Shown here piece after piece: positions 7,989 to 20,290 of a stretch of 64,000 bases of DNA. The notes below the pieces were generated by a model. The model was not told the origin of the DNA and searched no databases. It saw only the letters and a list, made by a program, of their open reading frames with translations. This DNA comes from Pseudomonas sp. S30. Lineage in GTDB: Bacteria > Pseudomonadota > Gammaproteobacteria > Pseudomonadales > Pseudomonadaceae. The position numbers were made by a program, and so were the translations under genes. The DNA lies in NCBI RefSeq assembly GCF_016518545.1, contig NZ_JACVTO010000021.1, forward strand, positions 37,682 to 101,681, read 5' to 3'. How positions within the stretch are numbered: the first letter of the stretch is position 1; every line of letters starts with the position of its first letter.

Positions 7989-10388
7989 TCAGTGGGCCAC
8001 GGTTTCCAGTTCCGCGTCGGCAGGTCGTGCGTCACGCGCCGCCTGGCGCATCTGTTCGCAGCCCCACAGCACGCGCTCGGGGGTGGCCGGCGCATCGATT
8101 CGCGGCTGCACCTTGTAGTCGGCCAGGCTGGCTACCGCATCCTTGATCGCGCACCAGGCCGCGATGCCGAGCATGAACGGCGGCTCGCCCACGGCCTTGG
8201 AGTGGAACACGGTGTCCTCGGGGTTCTTGCGGTTCTCCACCAGCTTCACCCGCAGGTCCAGCGGCATGTCCGCCACGGCGGGAATCTTGTAGCTGGCCGG
8301 GCCGTTGGTCACCAGCTTGCCCTTGGCGTTCCACACCAGCTCTTCGGTGGTCAGCCAGCCCATGCCCTGGATGAAGCCGCCCTCGACCTGGCCGATGTCG
8401 ATGGCCGGGTTCAGCGAGTCGCCCACGTCGTGGAGGATGTCGGCCCGCAGCATCTTGTACTCGCCGGTGAGGGTATCGATCACCACCTCGACACAGGCTG
8501 CGCCAAAGGCGAAGTAGTAGAACGGCCGGCCGCGGGCCTGGCTGCGGTCGTAATGGATCTTCGGCGTGCGGTAGAACCCGGTGCTCGACAGCGACACCTG
8601 GCCGAAGTACGCCTGCTGCACCAACTGCTCGAAACTCAGCAGCTGGTCGCGCACGCGCACGTGGCCATTGCGGAACTCGATGTCTTCCTCCGTTACCTGG
8701 TAGTGCCGGGCGGCGAATTCGGTGAGCCGGCGCTTGAGGGTCTCGGCGGCGTTCTGCGCCGCCTTGCCATTGAGGTCGGCGCCATTGGAGGCGGCGGTAG
8801 GCGAGGTGTTGGGCACCTTGTCGGTGTTGGTGGCGGTGATCTGGATGCGCGCGATATCGACCTGGAACACCTGCGCCACCACCTGGGCCACCTTGGTGTT
8901 GAGGCCCTGGCCCATTTCCGTGCCGCCGTGGTTCAGGTGGATGCTGCCGTCGGTGTAGATGTGGATCAGCGCACCGGCCTGGTTGAGGAAGGTGGCCGTG
9001 AAGGAGATGCCGAACTTCACCGGCGTGAGGGCCAGGCCTTTTTTCAGAATCGGGCTGGCGGCGTTGAAGCGGCGAATCGCCTCGCGGCGCTCGGCATAGT
9101 CGCTGCTGGCCTCGAGTTCAGCGGTCATTTCCTCGAGCAGGTTGTGTTCCACGGTCTGGTAGTAATGGGTGACGTTGCGCTCGTGCTTGCCGTAGTAGTT
9201 GGCCTTGCGCACGGCCAGCGGATCCAGGCCCAGGTGGCGGGCGATATGGTCCATGACCTGCTCGATGGCGACCATCCCCTGGGGGCCGCCGAAGCCGCGG
9301 TAGGCGGTGTTCGAGGCCGTGTGGGTCTTGCAGCGATGGCCGTTGACCGTGGCATCGCCCAAGTAATAGGCGTTGTCGGCATGGAACATGGCGCGGTCGA
9401 CGATCGAGCCGGAAAGGTCCGGCGAGTAGCCGCAGTTGCCGGCCAGGTCGAGCTCGATGCCGTGCAGCCGGCCCTCGGCATCGAAGCCGACGTCGTATTC
9501 CACGTAGAAGGGGTGGCGCTTGCCGGTCATGGTCATGTCTTCGACCCTGGGCAGGCGCATCTTGGTCGGCTGCCCGGTCAGGCGCGCGATCACCGCGCAC
9601 AGGCACGCAGGGCTGGCCGCCTGGGTCTCCTTGCCGCCGAAGCCGCCGCCCATGCGGCGCATGTCCAGCACCACCTTGCTCATGGGGATGTCCAGCACTT
9701 CGGCCACCAGCTTCTGCACCTCGGTCGGGTTCTGCGTCGAGCAGTACACCAGCATGCCGCCGTCCTCGGTGGGCATGACCGAGGAAATCTGGGTTTCCAG
9801 GTAGAAGTGCTCCTGGCCGCCGATGTGCAAGGTACCTTGCAGACGATGCGTGGCGCCGGCCAGGGCGGCGGCCGAATCGCCGCGCCGGTGGGTGTGGCTG
9901 TCGAGCACGAAATGCTTTTCACGCAGGGCCTGGACCACGTCCAGCACTGGTTCCAGGTCTTCGTACTCGATCAGCGCCGCCTGCGCCGCGCGGCGTGCGG
10001 TGTCCAGGTCGCAGGCGGCCACGGCGAGCACCGGCTGGCCGAAGAATTCCACCTTGTCGATGGCCAGCAGCGGATCGCCCGCCACTATCGGGCCAATGTC
10101 CTTCAGGCCTGGGATGTCCTCGTGGGTGATGACGATGCGCACGCCCTCGAAGGCGTAGCAGGGCGTGGTATCGATGCGCAGGATGCGTGCGTGGGCGCGG
10201 TCGGCGGTGCGCGCGTACACATGCAGCTGATTGGGAAATTCCAGGCGGTCGTCGATGTACTGGGCCTCGCCCGAGACATGCTTGTCGGCGCTCTCATGGC
10301 GCACGCTGCGACCCACGCCGCTGGTCAGGTCCTGGGCGAACAGCTCGGCCATCTCGGCCTGGCTCTTGACGATGTGATGGTTAGACAT
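7989..10388 (-). CDS. xdhB: Xanthine dehydrogenase large subunit, molybdopterin-binding
   Basis: 799-residue molybdenum hydroxylase subunit that oxidises hypoxanthine and xanthine to urate. The N-terminal domain (SVRHESADKHVSGEAQYIDD) is followed by the Moco-binding motifs GGGFGGKETQ, TAYRGFGGPQG and GGTEMGQGLNTK, and near the C-terminus by KAVGEPPFMLG, which contains the catalytic glutamate of the family. Length and motif order are complete, so the subunit should be active. The start ATG (complement at 10386-10388) lies inside the 3' end of xdhA, an 8-nt overlap that implies translational coupling. It partners with XdhA (iron-sulfur and FAD) and needs XdhC for cofactor loading. Confidence 0.97.
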   Translation of the reverse strand: MSNHHIVKSQAEMAELFAQDLTSGVGRSVRHESADKHVSGEAQYIDDRLEFPNQLHVYARTADRAHARILRIDTTPCYAFEGVRIVITHEDIPGLKDIGPIVAGDPLLAIDKVEFFGQPVLAVAACDLDTARRAAQAALIEYEDLEPVLDVVQALREKHFVLDSHTHRRGDSAAALAGATHRLQGTLHIGGQEHFYLETQISSVMPTEDGGMLVYCSTQNPTEVQKLVAEVLDIPMSKVVLDMRRMGGGFGGKETQAASPACLCAVIARLTGQPTKMRLPRVEDMTMTGKRHPFYVEYDVGFDAEGRLHGIELDLAGNCGYSPDLSGSIVDRAMFHADNAYYLGDATVNGHRCKTHTASNTAYRGFGGPQGMVAIEQVMDHIARHLGLDPLAVRKANYYGKHERNVTHYYQTVEHNLLEEMTAELEASSDYAERREAIRRFNAASPILKKGLALTPVKFGISFTATFLNQAGALIHIYTDGSIHLNHGGTEMGQGLNTKVAQVVAQVFQVDIARIQITATNTDKVPNTSPTAASNGADLNGKAAQNAAETLKRRLTEFAARHYQVTEEDIEFRNGHVRVRDQLLSFEQLVQQAYFGQVSLSSTGFYRTPKIHYDRSQARGRPFYYFAFGAACVEVVIDTLTGEYKMLRADILHDVGDSLNPAIDIGQVEGGFIQGMGWLTTEELVWNAKGKLVTNGPASYKIPAVADMPLDLRVKLVENRKNPEDTVFHSKAVGEPPFMLGIAAWCAIKDAVASLADYKVQPRIDAPATPERVLWGCEQMRQAARDARPADAELETVAH

Positions 10389-11835
10389 AAGCGGTCACCC
10401 GCGTCTCGATGGACGGCGATTGCTCTTCGATGAAGTACTTGCGCAGCAGGTTCTGCGCGGTGAGCAGGCGGTAGCCCTGGCTGGCGCGAAAATCGCTCAG
10501 CGGGCTGAAATCCTCGGCCAGCGCCTGGCAGGCGCGCTCGACCGTGGCCTGGCGCCAAGGCTGGCCGAGCAGGGCGGCCTCGCAGGCACGCGCACGTTTG
10601 GGAATCGCCGCCATGCCGCCGTAGGCGATGCGCGCCTCGGCGACCACGCCCTGGTCGATGCGCAGGTTGAAGGCGGCGCACACCGCCGAGATATCGTCGT
10701 CCAGCCGCTTCGAAACCTTGTAGGCGCGGAAGGTCCATGCCGGGCGCGCACGCGGCACGCGAATGGTTTCGATGAATTCTCCGTCCTGGCGGGCGGTGAC
10801 GCGGTAGTCGATGAAGTAGTCTTCCAGCGCCAGGGTACGCTGGCGCTGGCCCTGGCGCAGGACGATGCGGGCGTCGAGGGCGATCAGCAGCGGCGGTGAG
10901 TCGCCGATCGGCGAGGCGTTGCTGATGTTGCCGCCCAGGGTGCCCTGGTTGCGGATCTGCAGCGAGGCGAAGCGTTGCAGCAGGGCGCCGAAGTCCGGGT
11001 ATTCGGCGTTCAACGCATCGTAGCAATCGGTGAGCGCGGTGGCGGCGCCGATCTCCAGGTGCGTGGCGTCGATGTCGATGCGCTTGAGCTCTGCGACATG
11101 GCCGACATGGATCATCACCGGCAAGGTCTTGTGCATCTGCGTCACTTCCAGTGCCAGGTCGGTGCCGCCGGCGAGCAGCCGCGCTTCGGGATGCGCGCTA
11201 TAGAGGTCGGCCAGGTCGGCGACGGTCAGCGGCACCAGGCAGCGCTTGTCGCCGCTGTTCAACTCAGCGGTCTGGCGTGGGGCGATGGCTTGCAGGCGGG
11301 CGATGGTCTGCGCCTGTTCGGCGTCGAACTGGTCGGGGCAGGAGTGAGAGCAGCTGCGCTCGGCGGCGTCGAGGATCGGCCGGTAACCGGTACAGCGGCA
11401 CAGGTTGCCGGCCAGGGCCTCGTGCGCCTGGTGGCGGTCGGGGCCGTCGCTGTTCTTCTGCAAGGCGAACAGCGACATGACGAAGCCTGGGGTGCAGAAA
11501 CCGCATTGCGAACCATGGCAGTCGGCCATGGCTCGTTGCACGCTGTGCAACTGGCCCTGATGCTTGAGCCCCTCGACGCTGATGAGCTGCTTGCCGTGCA
11601 GGGCAGAGACGAAGGTCAGGCAGGCATTCAGGCTGCGATAGCGCAGGGTGTCCCTGCCCTGGGCGTCGTGCGACAGCTCGCCGACCACCACGGTACAGGC
11701 GCCGCAGTCGCCGCTGGCGCAGCCTTCCTTGGTGCCGGTCTTGCCCAGCTGTTCACGCAGGTACTGGAGCACCGTCATGTTCGGGTCCAGCGCCTGTTCG
11801 CTGCGCAGCGTCTGGTTGACGAGAAACTGGATCAC
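10381..11835 (-). CDS. xdhA: Xanthine dehydrogenase small subunit, [2Fe-2S] and FAD domains
   Basis: 484 residues. The N-terminal plant-ferredoxin-like [2Fe-2S] domain has C39, C44, C47 and C72. The second, all-helical [2Fe-2S] domain has C111/C114 (SQCGFCTPGFVMSL) and C146/C148 (NLCRCTGYRPI). The C-terminal part is the FAD domain (LLAGGTDLALEV, GTLGGNISNASPIGDSPP). It passes electrons from the Mo site of XdhB to NAD+. The start is a GTG (complement 11833-11835) with GCGAGG 7 nt upstream. It is the first gene of the xdh-guaD operon. A TTGACC-18-TAGAGT promoter overlapped by a TGACC-N4-GGTCA palindrome lies just upstream, so repression by a dedicated regulator is likely. Confidence 0.96.
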   Translation of the reverse strand: MIQFLVNQTLRSEQALDPNMTVLQYLREQLGKTGTKEGCASGDCGACTVVVGELSHDAQGRDTLRYRSLNACLTFVSALHGKQLISVEGLKHQGQLHSVQRAMADCHGSQCGFCTPGFVMSLFALQKNSDGPDRHQAHEALAGNLCRCTGYRPILDAAERSCSHSCPDQFDAEQAQTIARLQAIAPRQTAELNSGDKRCLVPLTVADLADLYSAHPEARLLAGGTDLALEVTQMHKTLPVMIHVGHVAELKRIDIDATHLEIGAATALTDCYDALNAEYPDFGALLQRFASLQIRNQGTLGGNISNASPIGDSPPLLIALDARIVLRQGQRQRTLALEDYFIDYRVTARQDGEFIETIRVPRARPAWTFRAYKVSKRLDDDISAVCAAFNLRIDQGVVAEARIAYGGMAAIPKRARACEAALLGQPWRQATVERACQALAEDFSPLSDFRASQGYRLLTAQNLLRKYFIEEQSPSIETRVTAYV

Positions 11836-11871
11836 GGGAATGCCTCGCAGGGTTTTCTTGTTGTTCGAGCG

Positions 11872-11901
11872 ACTCTAAGCAGGCGCTGACCCTGGGGTCA
11901 A
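11872..11901 (-). promoter_or_regulatory. Predicted sigma70 promoter of the xdhA operon
   Basis: On the minus strand, TTGACC (complement 11896-11901), an 18-nt spacer and TAGAGT (complement 11872-11877) would start RNA about 30 nt before the xdhA GTG. The -35 box is part of the palindrome at 11887-11900. Confidence 0.5.
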
Positions 11902-11923
11902 TAAAATTCTGACCCAAAGGTCA
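11887..11923. promoter_or_regulatory. Paired operator-like palindromes TGACC-N4-GGTCA between xdhA and the GntR gene
   Basis: Two copies of the perfect palindrome TGACC-N4-GGTCA lie at 11887-11900 and 11910-11923. Their centres are 23 bp apart, close to two helical turns. The first overlaps the predicted xdhA -35 element and the second lies just upstream of it, which suggests a repressor dimer pair or an activator/repressor site. Confidence 0.55.
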
Positions 11924-12113
11924 GGATTTTGCGCGTGCAGCAGGTGCGTCACTCGATTCAGCCTTGTTCCAAGCATAGATCGCGCCGAGTCGCCGCGCTG
12001 ACCGGCAAGTCGCACAAACCCGTGCGTGGCGCTGCGCGGTTGCCTGGCGAGTGCGCTACAATCGCGCGCTTGTGCACCGTTTTCGACTCTGGTTTCGACT
12101 TCCAAGGACCCCC

Positions 12114-12773
12114 ATGACGTTCAAGGCGCCTGACAGCCTCTGCGAGCAGATCGCTCACTACCTGGCCGAGCGGATCATCCGCGGTGAGCTCGTGCCCGGC
12201 GAACGCATCCAGGAGCAGAAGGTCACCCAGGCGCTCAACGTCAGTCGCGGCTCGGTGCGCGAAGCGCTGCTGATCCTCGAACGGCGCCATCTGATCGCCA
12301 TCCTGCCGCGCCGTGGCGCCCATGTCACCGAGCTGGACGAGCGCAGCGTGCGCAGCCTGTGCGCGCTGATGGGCGAGCTGTACATCCTGCTCGGCTACGC
12401 GGTTGCCGAACACTGGCGCAGCGACGCCGACCTGCTGCCGTTCCTGGCTATCCAGCAGCGCCTGCACCAGGCCCGCGTCGCCCAGGACATCGAAGCCTTC
12501 GTCGCCGACAGTTTCGCGGTGATGCGCGCGGCCTATCCGTTCGCCGCCAACCCGTACCTGCAGGAAACCGTCGAGAACCTGCAGCCGGCCATGAGCCGCG
12601 CCTACTACCTGGCCCTGGACCAACGCCAGGCCAACATGGACGACTACCTCGAACTGTTCGCCCGTCTGCTCGAAGCCGTGCAGCAGCGCGACATGCCGCG
12701 CATCCGCCAGGTGCTGGTCGCCTACTGCCAGCGCAGCTGCGAGCTGGTGCTGGCCGCCCTGGCGCGGGGCTGA
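12114..12773 (+). CDS. GntR-family (FCD type) transcriptional regulator
   Basis: 219 residues. The N-terminal winged helix (LCEQIAHYLAERIIRGELVPGERIQEQKVTQALNVSRGSVREAL, read across the first 60 residues) has the recognition helix in NVSRGSVREALLIL, followed by the RRGAHVTEL wing. The rest is a helical FCD-like ligand domain (residues ~75-215). The ATG at 12114 has aagga upstream; an earlier in-frame start at 12051 would add 21 Arg-rich residues not seen in the family. It is divergent from xdhA across 278 nt. Its stop is 3 nt before the smc ATG, so smc may be co-transcribed. The same gene order (regulator then smc) is familiar from P. putida, so it may control its own unit, xdhA, or both. Confidence 0.9.
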   Translation: MTFKAPDSLCEQIAHYLAERIIRGELVPGERIQEQKVTQALNVSRGSVREALLILERRHLIAILPRRGAHVTELDERSVRSLCALMGELYILLGYAVAEHWRSDADLLPFLAIQQRLHQARVAQDIEAFVADSFAVMRAAYPFAANPYLQETVENLQPAMSRAYYLALDQRQANMDDYLELFARLLEAVQQRDMPRIRQVLVAYCQRSCELVLAALARG

Positions 12774-12776
12774 TCG

Positions 12777-16271
<3,495 letters not shown>

Positions 16272-16475
16272 TACGCGAAGATGGGCCGGTATTTGTGGGT
16301 AAATGCGCCTCATCTGAGGGGACAGACGGTGTAAATTGCCGTGGGTCGTGCTAGCTTAACGTCACTCGTTTTGTGCGTGGGTAAAACGCCTGTCAGAACA
16401 TAGAGTTGGCGCCACGTGTTAAAGGGCTTTCAAGCCTTTGTTTTCAAGCATATTTCTATAGAGGCACGGGATTAC

Positions 16476-17354
16476 ATGGAAATCGGTCTGCGCGAGTGGC
16501 TGATCGTCATCGGCATCATTGTCATCGCCGGTATTCTTTTCGACGGCTGGCGCCGTATGCGCGGCGGAAAGGGCAAGTTGAAATTCCGTCTGGATCGCAG
16601 CTATTCCAACCTGCCGGACGACGAAGGCGGTGCCGAGGTGCTCGGCCCTGCACGCGTACTGGACACGCATAAAGAACCCGAGCTGGACGAATCCGACCTG
16701 CCATCGATGAGCGCCCCTGAGCGCGAGCGCGATGCCAAGCCCGTCAAGCCGCCCAAGCGGGGCAAGCGAGCCGCCAGCGAATCCCATTCGCACGAGGCGC
16801 CCCTGGTCGCCGAGCCGCGTGAACCCGATCTGTTCGCCGATTCAGGTGACGAAGTCGTCGCTGACACCTCGCGCAACACCGGCTTCGCCAGCGGCAACAA
16901 TGCCGCGAAGGAACTGCCTCCGGTGGAGGAAGTGCTGGTGATCAGCGTCATTTCTCGTGATGAAGGTGGCTTCCGAGGCCCGGCGCTGTTGCAGAACATC
17001 CTCGAAAGCGGCCTGCGTTTCGGCGAAATGGACATCTTCCACCGCCACGAAAGCATGGCCGGTCACGGCGAAGTGCTGTTCTCCATGGCCAACGCCGTCA
17101 AGCCAGGAATCTTCGACCTGGACGACATCGATCACTTCAGCACCCGCGCCGTGAGCTTCTTCCTCGGCCTGCCAGGCCCGCGTCATCCCAAGCAGGCCTT
17201 CGACGTGATGGTGGCCGCCGCACGCAAGCTGGCACACGAGCTGGACGGCGAACTCAAGGACGATCAGCGCAGTGTGCTGACCGCCCAGACCATCGAGCAC
17301 TACCGTCAGCGCATCGTCGAGTTCGAGCGCCGCGCGCTGACCCAGAAGCGCTGA
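16476..17354 (+). CDS. zipA: Cell division protein ZipA
   Basis: 292 residues. An N-terminal membrane anchor (EWLIVIGIIVIAGILFDGW, residues ~7-25) is followed by a basic stretch and a long charged, Pro/Lys-rich linker. The C-terminal FtsZ-binding domain occupies about residues 150-285 (VLVISVISRDEGGFRG, then GLRFGEMDIFHRHE). ZipA tethers FtsZ to the inner membrane in the early divisome. The start at 16476 (MEIGLREW) is chosen because it places the anchor at the very N-terminus, the expected topology; the in-frame upstream codon at 16416 would bury it. gagg lies 11 nt upstream. A strong terminator follows before ligA. Confidence 0.96.
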   Translation: MEIGLREWLIVIGIIVIAGILFDGWRRMRGGKGKLKFRLDRSYSNLPDDEGGAEVLGPARVLDTHKEPELDESDLPSMSAPERERDAKPVKPPKRGKRAASESHSHEAPLVAEPREPDLFADSGDEVVADTSRNTGFASGNNAAKELPPVEEVLVISVISRDEGGFRGPALLQNILESGLRFGEMDIFHRHESMAGHGEVLFSMANAVKPGIFDLDDIDHFSTRAVSFFLGLPGPRHPKQAFDVMVAAARKLAHELDGELKDDQRSVLTAQTIEHYRQRIVEFERRALTQKR

Positions 17355-17395
17355 TCGCACGGTGGACCTGTCGTCCGCCAGGGTTCAAGCACAAG

Positions 17396-17420
17396 AGCAG
17401 CCCCCTCAGGCTGCTTTTTT
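17396..17420 (+). terminator. Rho-independent terminator after zipA
   Basis: A perfect 7-bp stem, agcagcc (17396-17402) with ggctgct (17409-17415), has a 6-nt loop followed directly by five T, then gtttt. It ends only 21 nt before the ligA start codon, so ligA needs read-through or a start site extremely close to its gene. Confidence 0.85.
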
Positions 17421-17441
17421 GTTTTGCAAGAGAAGATGAAA

Positions 17442-19772
17442 ATGAACGCCGAAAACCGAATCCACGAACTGCGCGCCGAGCTGGACCAGCACAACTACCG
17501 CTACTATGTGCTGGACGAACCCAGTGTGCCGGATGCCGAATACGACCGGCTGTTCAACGCCCTCAAGGCTCTCGAAGCCGAGCACCCGCACCTGGTCACC
17601 CCGGATTCGCCCACCCAGCGGGTCGGCGGCGCGGCGCTGGCCGCCTTTTCCCAGGTGCGCCACGAAATCCCCATGCTCAGCCTGGGCAACGCCTTCGAGG
17701 AAGACGACCTGCGCGAGTTCGGCCGCCGTGTGGTGGAAGGGCTCGACCAGGGCGAGGCAGTGGACTACAGCTGCGAGCCCAAGCTCGACGGCCTGGCGGT
17801 CAGCCTGCTGTACCGCGACGGCCAGTTGGTGCAGGGCGCCACCCGGGGCGATGGCACCACGGGCGAGGACATCAGCACCAATGTGCGCACCATCCGCAAT
17901 GTGCCGCTCAAGCTTCACGGCAAGGGCTGGCCCGAGGTGCTGGAGGTGCGCGGCGAGGTGTACATGAGCAAGGCCGGCTTCGAGCGGCTGAACGCCGCCC
18001 AGGCCGAGGTCGGCGGCAAGACCTTCGCCAACCCGCGCAACGCCGCGGCCGGCAGCCTGCGCCAGCTCGACTCGAAGATCACCGCCAGCCGCCCGCTGGA
18101 GTTCTGCTGCTATGGCGTCGGTCAGACCTCGGCCAGTGTCGGCGACAGCCACATCGCCACGCTCGAACAGCTCAAGGTCTGGGGCCTGCCCATCAGCCCC
18201 GAACTCAAGCATGCCGCCGGCATCGAGCAGTGCCTGGCCTATTATCACGACATCGGCGCACGGCGCACGGCGCTGCCCTACGAAATCGACGGCGTGGTGT
18301 TCAAGGTCAACAGCCTGGCGTCGCAACGCGAACTGGGCTTCCGCGCCCGCGAGCCGCGCTGGGCGATCGCCCACAAATTCCCGGCCATGGAAGAGCTCAC
18401 CGAAGTGCTCGACGTCGAGTTCCAGGTGGGCCGCACCGGTGCGGTCACCCCGGTGGCGCGGCTCAAGCCGGTCAAGGTGGCGGGCGTGACCGTGTCCAAC
18501 GCCACCCTGCACAACATGGACGAGATCGCCCGCCTGGGGCTGCGCATCGGCGATACGGTGATCATTCGCCGTGCCGGCGACGTGATTCCCCAGGTCATGC
18601 AGGTGGTGCTCGAGCGCCGTCCAGAAAACGCCCGCGTCGTCGAGGTGCCCAGTGCCTGCCCGGTGTGCGGCTCGCAGGTCGAGCGCACGCAACTGGTCAA
18701 GCGCAGCAAGGGGCGCGAGACCACCAGCGAGGGCGCGGTGTACCGCTGCGTCGGTCGCCTGGCCTGTGGCGCGCAGTTGAAGCAGGCGATCATCCATTAC
18801 GTGTCGCGCCGGGCGCTGGACATCGATGGCCTGGGCGAGAAGAGCGTGGAGCAGCTGGTCGACGAAGGACTGATCCGCTCGCCGGCCGATCTGTACCAGT
18901 TGCAGTTCGAGCAGGTGGTCGAGCTCGAAGGCTTCGCCGAGGTGTCCAGCCGCAAGCTGCTGGAAGCCATCAAGGCGAGCAAGACCCCGACCCTGGCGCG
19001 CTTCATCTTCGCCCTGGGCATTCCCGATGTCGGCGAGGAAACCGCCAAGGTGCTGGCCCGCTCGCTGGGCAGCCTGGCGCGGGTGCAGGTGGCGCTGCCG
19101 CAGGTGCTCACCTACCTGCCCGACATCGGCCTGGAAGTGGCGTACGAGATTCACAACTTCTTCGAGGACGTGCACAACCGCGAAGTGATCGCGCAACTGC
19201 TCGCCAGTGGCATGCAGTTGCAGGACGAAGGCGAGCTGGCTGCCGAGTTCGCGGCCAGCACGACACTGGCCGGCATGCTCGCCAAGCTCGACATCCCCTC
19301 GGTCGGCCCCACTGGTGCCGAGAAGCTGGTGGACAAGCTCGGCACGCTGGACAAGATCATCGCCGCCGACGGCATCGACCTGCGCCAGGCGCTCAACACC
19401 AAGCAGGCCGAAGCGGTGCGCGAGTTCTTCAAGGTCGAGGCCAACCAGCAGCTCGCCCGCGCGATCGAAGCCCAGCTGGCGGACTTCGGCATGCACTGGC
19501 ACAGCGAGAAGAAGACCGCCGACGGCTTGCCCCTGGCCGGCCAGACCTGGGTGCTGACCGGCACCCTGGAACGCATGAGCCGCGACATCGCCAAGGAGAA
19601 GCTGGAAAGCCTGGGGGCCAAGGTGGCCGGCTCGGTGTCCGGCAAGACCCACTGCGTGGTGGCCGGGCCTGGCGCCGGCTCGAAGCTGGCCAAGGCCAGT
19701 GAGCTGGGGGTGAAGGTGCTGGACGAGGACGCGTTCGTCGCGTTTCTGGAAGGACAGGGCGTCGCGGTCTGA
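17442..19772 (+). CDS. ligA: NAD-dependent DNA ligase
   Basis: 776 residues. The adenylation domain carries the active-site lysine at about K114 in CEPKLDGLAVSLLY. It is followed by the OB fold (FQVGRTGAVTPVARLKPV), a four-Cys zinc finger (CPVCGSQ ... CVGRLACG), helix-hairpin-helix repeats (IDGLGEKSVEQL, ALGIPDVGEETAK, IPSVGPTGAEKL) and a C-terminal BRCT domain (~690-776). It seals nicks using NAD+ in replication and repair. The start at 17442 has gagaag 6 nt upstream and gives the usual N-terminus; an ATG 6 nt earlier (17436) and a TTG at 17424 are also in frame. A terminator hairpin stands just upstream. Confidence 0.97.
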   Translation: MNAENRIHELRAELDQHNYRYYVLDEPSVPDAEYDRLFNALKALEAEHPHLVTPDSPTQRVGGAALAAFSQVRHEIPMLSLGNAFEEDDLREFGRRVVEGLDQGEAVDYSCEPKLDGLAVSLLYRDGQLVQGATRGDGTTGEDISTNVRTIRNVPLKLHGKGWPEVLEVRGEVYMSKAGFERLNAAQAEVGGKTFANPRNAAAGSLRQLDSKITASRPLEFCCYGVGQTSASVGDSHIATLEQLKVWGLPISPELKHAAGIEQCLAYYHDIGARRTALPYEIDGVVFKVNSLASQRELGFRAREPRWAIAHKFPAMEELTEVLDVEFQVGRTGAVTPVARLKPVKVAGVTVSNATLHNMDEIARLGLRIGDTVIIRRAGDVIPQVMQVVLERRPENARVVEVPSACPVCGSQVERTQLVKRSKGRETTSEGAVYRCVGRLACGAQLKQAIIHYVSRRALDIDGLGEKSVEQLVDEGLIRSPADLYQLQFEQVVELEGFAEVSSRKLLEAIKASKTPTLARFIFALGIPDVGEETAKVLARSLGSLARVQVALPQVLTYLPDIGLEVAYEIHNFFEDVHNREVIAQLLASGMQLQDEGELAAEFAASTTLAGMLAKLDIPSVGPTGAEKLVDKLGTLDKIIAADGIDLRQALNTKQAEAVREFFKVEANQQLARAIEAQLADFGMHWHSEKKTADGLPLAGQTWVLTGTLERMSRDIAKEKLESLGAKVAGSVSGKTHCVVAGPGAGSKLAKASELGVKVLDEDAFVAFLEGQGVAV

Positions 19773-19780
19773 GTCGCCCT

Positions 19781-19813
19781 GGTAGACGCGGCGGTTCGCC
19801 GTCGCAGTCTACC
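19781..19813 (+). terminator. Long hairpin after ligA (probable terminator/3' stabiliser)
   Basis: ggtagac-gcggcgg pairs with ccgtcgc-a-gtctacc around a TTCG tetraloop (14 pairs, one G-U, one bulge), 8 nt after the ligA stop. No T tract follows, so it may be a weak terminator or an RNA end protector. Confidence 0.55.
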
Positions 19814-19885
19814 GATGCAGAAGTCCCACGATCCTGGTATGCGTCCCAACCCTTTGAGAAATGATGACTTTTTTCACCTCAACGG

Positions 19886-19913
19886 TTGTAACTTCCCCAC
19901 GTCCCGGTACAAT
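19886..19913 (+). promoter_or_regulatory. Predicted promoter of the 4.5S RNA gene
   Basis: TTGTAA (19886-19891), a 16-nt spacer and TACAAT (19908-19913). Transcription would begin near 19920, giving a short 5' leader of about 25 nt as in E. coli ffs, where RNase P trims it. Confidence 0.6.
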
Positions 19914-19945
19914 GGCGCCACTCATCGCCTGATGAGCTGCGTTAT

Positions 19946-20055
19946 GGTGGCCCCACCGGTCCCCCCGCATTGATTACCCGTTAACCTGGTCAGGCCCGGA
20001 AGGGAGCAGCCACAGCGGGAACATCGAGTGCCGGGGTGTGGCTGGTGGGGCTGCC
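19946..20055 (+). ncRNA. ffs: 4.5S RNA of the signal recognition particle
   Basis: The 5' ggtggccccacc pairs with the 3' ggtggggctgcc to close a long rod. The core holds the invariant SRP domain IV: aacctggtcaggcccggaag, with the GGAA tetraloop, then ggagcagccacagcggga and gtgccggggtgtggctgg. Domain IV binds Ffh for co-translational targeting of membrane proteins. Length is about 110 nt, and the position after ligA is familiar in Pseudomonas. Ends are set from the terminal pairing and may be off by a few bases. Confidence 0.93.
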
Positions 20056-20290
20056 TCCATTTCAGAGCTTGGAAATTCTCTCCGGCGCTGCCTGAATAGC
20101 CTTCGATTACCTCATCGATCTCCACTTGGCCGTTGATTCGCTCGTCGAGGCTAACTTGTCGCGATACATCCTGAGCTTGGGCCTCGATCCCCATGTGATC
20201 GATTTCCGTAGTCAAACCGCCCTCAAAGCCCTATGTTCTCTTGCCCACCGTGCCACCAGGCGCGGCCTCGATCGGTCAGGAGACCCTCCC

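Noticed and set aside
7044..10433. 1129-codon plus-strand open frame opposite xdhC/xdhB
   Set aside because: The minus strand holds complete XdhB and XdhC with all family motifs; the plus translation is low-complexity His/Gly/Val-rich, typical of an antisense frame.
20056..20290. 5' extension of the PheC-like gene to 20126
   Set aside because: The extension would bury the signal peptide that begins at 20291.
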